Positions 56,888-60,270 of a stretch of 60,270 nt of DNA are shown here, one piece after another (position 1 is the first letter of the stretch; each line of letters opens with the position of its first letter). The stretch comes from Candidatus Gastranaerophilales bacterium. Lineage in GTDB: Bacteria; Cyanobacteriota; Vampirovibrionia; Gastranaerophilales; Gastranaerophilaceae. A model generated the notes under the pieces. That model did not search any database and was not told the origin of the DNA. It worked only from the letters and a program-made list of their open reading frames with translations. Where the stretch lies: NCBI GenBank assembly GCA_910587245.1, contig CAJULX010000012.1, positions 1-60,270 of the forward strand. Direction: 5' to 3'. A program made the translations under genes and the position numbers.

Positions 56888-59773
56888 TTATTCCCACAAT
56901 TGCAGAATTATCCTGCCCGGGGCGCCGTTTCCGCCCTGCGGATGGTTTAAACCGCTTGTGTTTTGTATCTTGTTGTGGATAAGAAGCGCTGCTCCACCCC
57001 CGCCTGCCGCGATACCTTCGGCATTCTGCCCTTTGGCGTTGTTGTATTCGGTGCTTTGAATGCCGCCCGCACCGCTTTTTCCGATATATGTCGTTTCATC
57101 AAATTTGTAAGTAAATGCCGCGCCAAGCCCTCCGATTGTTATGCCTTCATCGTTATCTGCGGAAGCACTGCCTGTGGTGCCTTGGGTGCAGTAGTTTCTG
57201 TTGTTATGCAGGTCTCTTGAGCCTGAATGACATATGTTTGAAACTGCTCCGCCTGCGCCTTTTACAAGTTTTCCATCTTGAATTTTCGGGCTTTCTCCGC
57301 CTCCGCCCCCGCCTGCTCTGATTTTGATAAATGTATCGCTTCCAAAAATAGTTTCGCCGCCTGCTGTTGCATCCATTATTTGATTGTTCACAACTTTTGC
57401 ACCAAGCCCGCCTGCGCCTATTTTTATCGGGATTACCTGCCCTTCGTTTACGCGTACGGTTTCTTTTATTATGTTTCCTGAAGCTCCGCCTCCGCCAGTT
57501 GCCTGCGTTTTTGAATTATAAGCTTTAAGTGTTGTGTCCCAATACATATTCCAGCTCAGCCTTGCGTATCCGCCGGAGCCTTTACCTCCGTCCGATAATC
57601 CAAAACCGCCGCCCCCGCCGCAGCCATAGCCTGAAGCATCGGTGCCTTTTTGTCCTGCGCTTTTGCCGCCTTGACCCGGAGTGCAGCTAAACCAGGGTGT
57701 GGTTACTTTTCCGCCTGCACCTCCCGATGTTGAATTGGCATAGGTTTTGGCACCTAAAAATATTGTGCCCGAGCCGTCAAAATCTCCTGCATTGCGTCCG
57801 TCTTCGTTTGTAAAACCATCTTTTGAAGTATAATTGAACGATTTTGGGTTTCCCGTTGAAATGCTTCCATGCGTTGCATGGTATGGATTAAGCGATCTGG
57901 GATAAGTTTCTCCTGTCGGTGAACCGCCAAATGTACCGCAGCCGTTTGTAACCGTACATGTGGTTAAAATAATATCGGTGTTTCGCATGATTTTGCTTCT
58001 TAAAATATCCCCTGCGGTTGTATTATTCCCGCCGAGACCTCTGCCTGCGGCTTTTGCTATATTGTTAATAGTGCTGCTTGCGGTAATTTCCCCCGCCGTG
58101 CCGCCCGAAGCCCCTTTTCCTATATATACTTCAAGTTTTTCATTCGGTGTAACGGAAACAGGCTGTAAAGGCACAATCTGTCCGCTTCCCCCGCCAGAAC
58201 CTCCCGGCCCGTAATTAAGATATGTTATTCTCATTGCGCCGGGTTTGCCGTTCCCGCCTTTTACCGCGTTTCTAAGCCAGCTTTTTGCATATGATTGAAA
58301 AGCCGTTCCGCCGCCGCAGTAATTCGTGCCGAATATTGTAGAACCCAAATAACCCGCACCGTTTCCGCCGTTTGCTGAATGTGAAACTCCGCCTCTGCCA
58401 CCGTTACCACCGTTACCACCTCCAGTGCCGCCCCCGCCACCACCGCCACCACCGCCACCGTGTTTTCTGGCGCCTTCAGCACCGGCAAAATATTCTGCTT
58501 CAGATGGTACGCGTACAGATTTGTTATCGTAATCCACATCATCAATAGCACCGCCCCCGCCACCACCACCGCCTGCGGCAACAAATACGGGTGCCGTCCT
58601 TGTTCCGAATATTGTGGCACCCCCGCCACCTCCACCTCCTGCGCCCCCGCAGCCCCCGCCGCCCCCGCCGCCCCCGTAACCTGTTATGCTTCCTCCACCA
58701 CCTCCTGCGCCTTGTCCATGTGCAATTGGAGTGCCGTCAGGTTTGTAAATACTGCCCCATAATGCGCTGCCCCCTGCGGATGAACCGTTTCCACCTGCCG
58801 CATGTGAGCCAAGTGTGCCGTTGTTCCCGTCAGTATTTGATGATAATGAAGTGTCGCCTCTCTCGCCGCCAAGACCGAAGTAAGAAAGTGCCCCTCTTGT
58901 GTAGCCTGCTGTTCCGCCGTTTTTGCCGCCTCGGCCTCCTGTACCGCTCTGGTCGCCCCAAGCGTCGCCCCCACCGCCACCGCCACTACCTGCTGTGCCA
59001 TTTAAACCCTGAGCATATGAAGTACTGCTTGCTGCGGCTCCCCCGCCTCCTCCGCCTCCTATTATCACACTGTAGTTATTATTGCTTGCAAGGACGGCTC
59101 TTGAAAAGTATCCGCCCCCACCGCCAAGACCGCCTGCAGCACCGCTTATATAATTTGCAGTTACAAATCCGCCACCGCCCCCACCGCCACCGCAGGCTGT
59201 AACTACTGCATATTTATTCTTTGCTATGGCGGGTACATTCCAGGTAAATTCGCCCGCTGTTGTATATGGAACGGAATCTTCAACCTGTCCGCCTGCTCCT
59301 CCGCCGGCACCGCCTGAAATAAGCGTTGCTTCCAGATTATCAACCATTGCAGGCACGGTAAAAGTTTCCGCAGCACCTTCATTGATGTATTCTATATATC
59401 CCGCTGTGGGTGCCGTTCCGCCTCCGCCGCCAGCGCCGATTGCGGTAACCGTAATATTTTTAAAACCGTCTGGAACCGTATATTCACCTTCGCAGTATAA
59501 TTCATCGCCGTTTGAATCGCGTACTATTGTAGGGCAAAACTCCGCATCACCGTATGCAATTTCTTTTACGACACTTCTTCCGTTGTTTGTAAATTCACCC
59601 GTTATGTGCAGATTTTCATTCATTTTTCTTGTCATAACGGGAGCAAGAGCTGCAAGGAGCAGGGAAGCTACAAGCAGCGCCATAAGCATTTCTACAAGCG
59701 AGAAAGCAGACTTATAAATACGAAAACGCGAAAGTGCACTTTTAAATGCACGAAAAATAAACAAATTTTTCAT
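56888..59773 (-). CDS. Giant glycine-rich protein with prepilin N-terminus (paralog 3)
   Basis: A 961-residue paralog of the proteins at 23703 and 26975. I use the ATG at 59773, preceded by AAAAAAGG. The 23-residue basic leader ends K-S-A, then F-S-L-V-E-M-L-M-A-L-L with Glu at +5 and Ala at -1. The first module opens E-G-E-Y-T-V-P-D-G-F-K-N-I-T-V-T-A-I-G; a second strand-pair is at E-F-T-W-N-V-P-A-I-A; later modules begin G-Q-I-V-P-L-Q-P-V-S-V-T-P-N and G-N-I-I-K-E-T-V-R-V-N-E. Gly runs reach 9-11. Ends I-I-L-Q-L-W-E. Most Cys lie in T-A-C-G-G-G-type positions shared with paralogs. A small-RNA element lies about 110 bases upstream. Confidence 0.85.
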   Translation of the reverse strand: MKNLFIFRAFKSALSRFRIYKSAFSLVEMLMALLVASLLLAALAPVMTRKMNENLHITGEFTNNGRSVVKEIAYGDAEFCPTIVRDSNGDELYCEGEYTVPDGFKNITVTAIGAGGGGGTAPTAGYIEYINEGAAETFTVPAMVDNLEATLISGGAGGGAGGQVEDSVPYTTAGEFTWNVPAIAKNKYAVVTACGGGGGGGGFVTANYISGAAGGLGGGGGYFSRAVLASNNNYSVIIGGGGGGGAAASSTSYAQGLNGTAGSGGGGGGDAWGDQSGTGGRGGKNGGTAGYTRGALSYFGLGGERGDTSLSSNTDGNNGTLGSHAAGGNGSSAGGSALWGSIYKPDGTPIAHGQGAGGGGGSITGYGGGGGGGGCGGAGGGGGGGATIFGTRTAPVFVAAGGGGGGGGAIDDVDYDNKSVRVPSEAEYFAGAEGARKHGGGGGGGGGGGTGGGNGGNGGRGGVSHSANGGNGAGYLGSTIFGTNYCGGGTAFQSYAKSWLRNAVKGGNGKPGAMRITYLNYGPGGSGGGSGQIVPLQPVSVTPNEKLEVYIGKGASGGTAGEITASSTINNIAKAAGRGLGGNNTTAGDILRSKIMRNTDIILTTCTVTNGCGTFGGSPTGETYPRSLNPYHATHGSISTGNPKSFNYTSKDGFTNEDGRNAGDFDGSGTIFLGAKTYANSTSGGAGGKVTTPWFSCTPGQGGKSAGQKGTDASGYGCGGGGGFGLSDGGKGSGGYARLSWNMYWDTTLKAYNSKTQATGGGGASGNIIKETVRVNEGQVIPIKIGAGGLGAKVVNNQIMDATAGGETIFGSDTFIKIRAGGGGGGESPKIQDGKLVKGAGGAVSNICHSGSRDLHNNRNYCTQGTTGSASADNDEGITIGGLGAAFTYKFDETTYIGKSGAGGIQSTEYNNAKGQNAEGIAAGGGGAALLIHNKIQNTSGLNHPQGGNGAPGRIILQLWE

Positions 59774-59884
59774 AAAACATGTAACCTTTTTTAAGATAAA
59801 CAACTATTTTTTAGAAACTGCCGCATATAAAATTTGATAGACAGTCCTTGAAAAAATAATACCAGTATTTCAAAACTTGTCAAG

Positions 59885-60108
59885 GGCAAAAAAAATGTTT
59901 GCCTGAAATAAGAGCAAACATTTAATAAACACGAGGATATTAAGAGAGAGTAAAAAATACTTGTTTGAAGCATTAAGAAGGATAAATACAATCTCAAATG
60001 CTTAATATATTGTTTTTGTTCTTCCTTTTTGAAATTTAATTCCCTTACTCTTTAATAAAGAATTTTTGAATTTAAAAATTGCGGGATAGTATATACTATG
60101 TTAAGAAA
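59885..60108 (-). ncRNA. Duplicated small-RNA element, copy 2
   Basis: Second copy of the 53807 element. The terminator stem AAATGTTTGC/GCAAACATTT is perfect here and followed by T5 on the - strand. The long-range ATTAAAGAGTAA/TTACTCTCTCTTAAT pairing and inner AAGCATT/AATGCTT are kept. A - strand promoter can be drawn (TTTACA, 17 bases, TACTAT) over the palindrome ATAGTATATACTAT (60086-60099). It lies upstream of glycine-rich gene 3 in the same direction, so it could be a separate RNA or a leader that terminates early. Confidence 0.6.
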
Positions 60109-60126
60109 TGTAAAACAGGGTTAGAT

Positions 60127-60161
60127 AGATGCTGAAACAAGTTCAGCATGACGGCTTCGCC
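60127..60161 (-). repeat. 35-bp REP-like repeat, second copy
   Basis: Reverse complement of 23740-23774 with one mismatch. Here it is intergenic and followed by CGCCAT/ATGGCG, a further short hairpin (60158-60180 region). Confidence 0.8.
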
Positions 60162-60205
60162 ATAAAGGTTTAGCATGGCGGAATTCGAGCAAAGGGCAAG
60201 AAAAA

Positions 60206-60221
60206 ACCGGTCGAGACCGGT
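60206..60221 (-). terminator. Terminator of a gene beyond the window edge
   Basis: ACCGGTC/GACCGGT self-complementary block, followed on the - strand by TTTTTTC. It implies a leftward gene ending to the right of this window. Confidence 0.55.
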
Positions 60222-60270
60222 CAAATTTACCACATATTAGAGAGAGGAATTAGAGAGAAATCTTTTTTAA

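Noticed and set aside
59791..59997. 68-residue hydrophobic open frame in the leader of glycine-rich gene 3
   Set aside because: It runs through RNA element copy 2, and the same frame is broken in copy 1; the element is conserved as RNA, not protein.

Overview
This window looks like a piece of chromosome from a gut-type, non-photosynthetic relative of Cyanobacteria (Vampirovibrionia/Melainabacteria, probably Gastranaerophilales). The evidence is the AT-rich DNA with dense genes, a Gram-negative lipid A gene run (lpxD-lpxC-fabZ-lpxA), an ATP synthase pair atpD-atpC standing apart from the other subunit genes as in Cyanobacteria, a Ycf45/SpoIIIAA-like ATPase with an R3H tail, a YidC of the cyanobacterial layout, anaerobe genes (clostridial-type ferredoxin, rubrerythrin, CoA-dehydratase activase), and several large proteins I cannot place in any family. 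This assignment is inference; there is no rRNA or other direct phylogenetic marker in the window. I saw no tRNA, rRNA, CRISPR array or transposase gene.

Layout. 0-8 kb: surface biogenesis on the + strand, with a peptidyl-prolyl isomerase lipoprotein, heptose-phosphate adenylyltransferase, the lpx/fab genes, an M29 aminopeptidase, a polyprenyl synthetase and signal peptidase I. 8-14 kb: a small Xre regulator divergent from a small helical protein, the smc-scpA-scpB condensin operon, and a 59-residue ferredoxin. 14-23 kb: lineage proteins, HIT and 5-formyl-THF ligase genes, two tandem coiled-coil/CHAP proteins, rubrerythrin, the activase and a DegT aminotransferase. 23-30 kb: two giant glycine-rich proteins with type IV prepilin N-termini, each divergent from a small DNA-binding-type gene. 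30-38 kb: secreted metalloprotease, rpoZ, purine nucleoside phosphorylase, R3H ATPase, carbonic anhydrase, serS and a pseudouridine synthase. 38-50 kb: a large unknown membrane protein, a GT-C glycosyltransferase behind atpD-atpC, an EamA transporter, an M20 peptidase, a glycogen debranching enzyme and a DUF1015 protein. 50-54 kb: a segment with the HU gene flanked by 85-bp inverted repeats, another Xre/small-protein pair with a perfect operator, and a FliA/WhiG-type sigma factor. 54-60 kb: yidC, mnmE, the third giant glycine-rich pilin-like gene, and two copies of an apparently new small-RNA element.

The most unusual content is the family of three ~940-960 residue proteins joining a prepilin-type membrane anchor (with Ala, not Gly, before the cleavage site) to polyglycine modules resembling phage tail-tip adhesins. 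All three genes end in a related terminator element whose stem shows compensatory changes. Two are divergent from small HTH-type genes; the third lies next to a copy of the duplicated RNA element. These pieces suggest a regulated, lineage-specific surface adhesin system. Second in interest is the RNA element itself (53807-54072 and 59885-60108), with a conserved fold and an intrinsic terminator on the - strand. A third theme is promoters whose -10 box lies 5-7 bases before the start codon, which predicts leaderless mRNAs for several small regulators.
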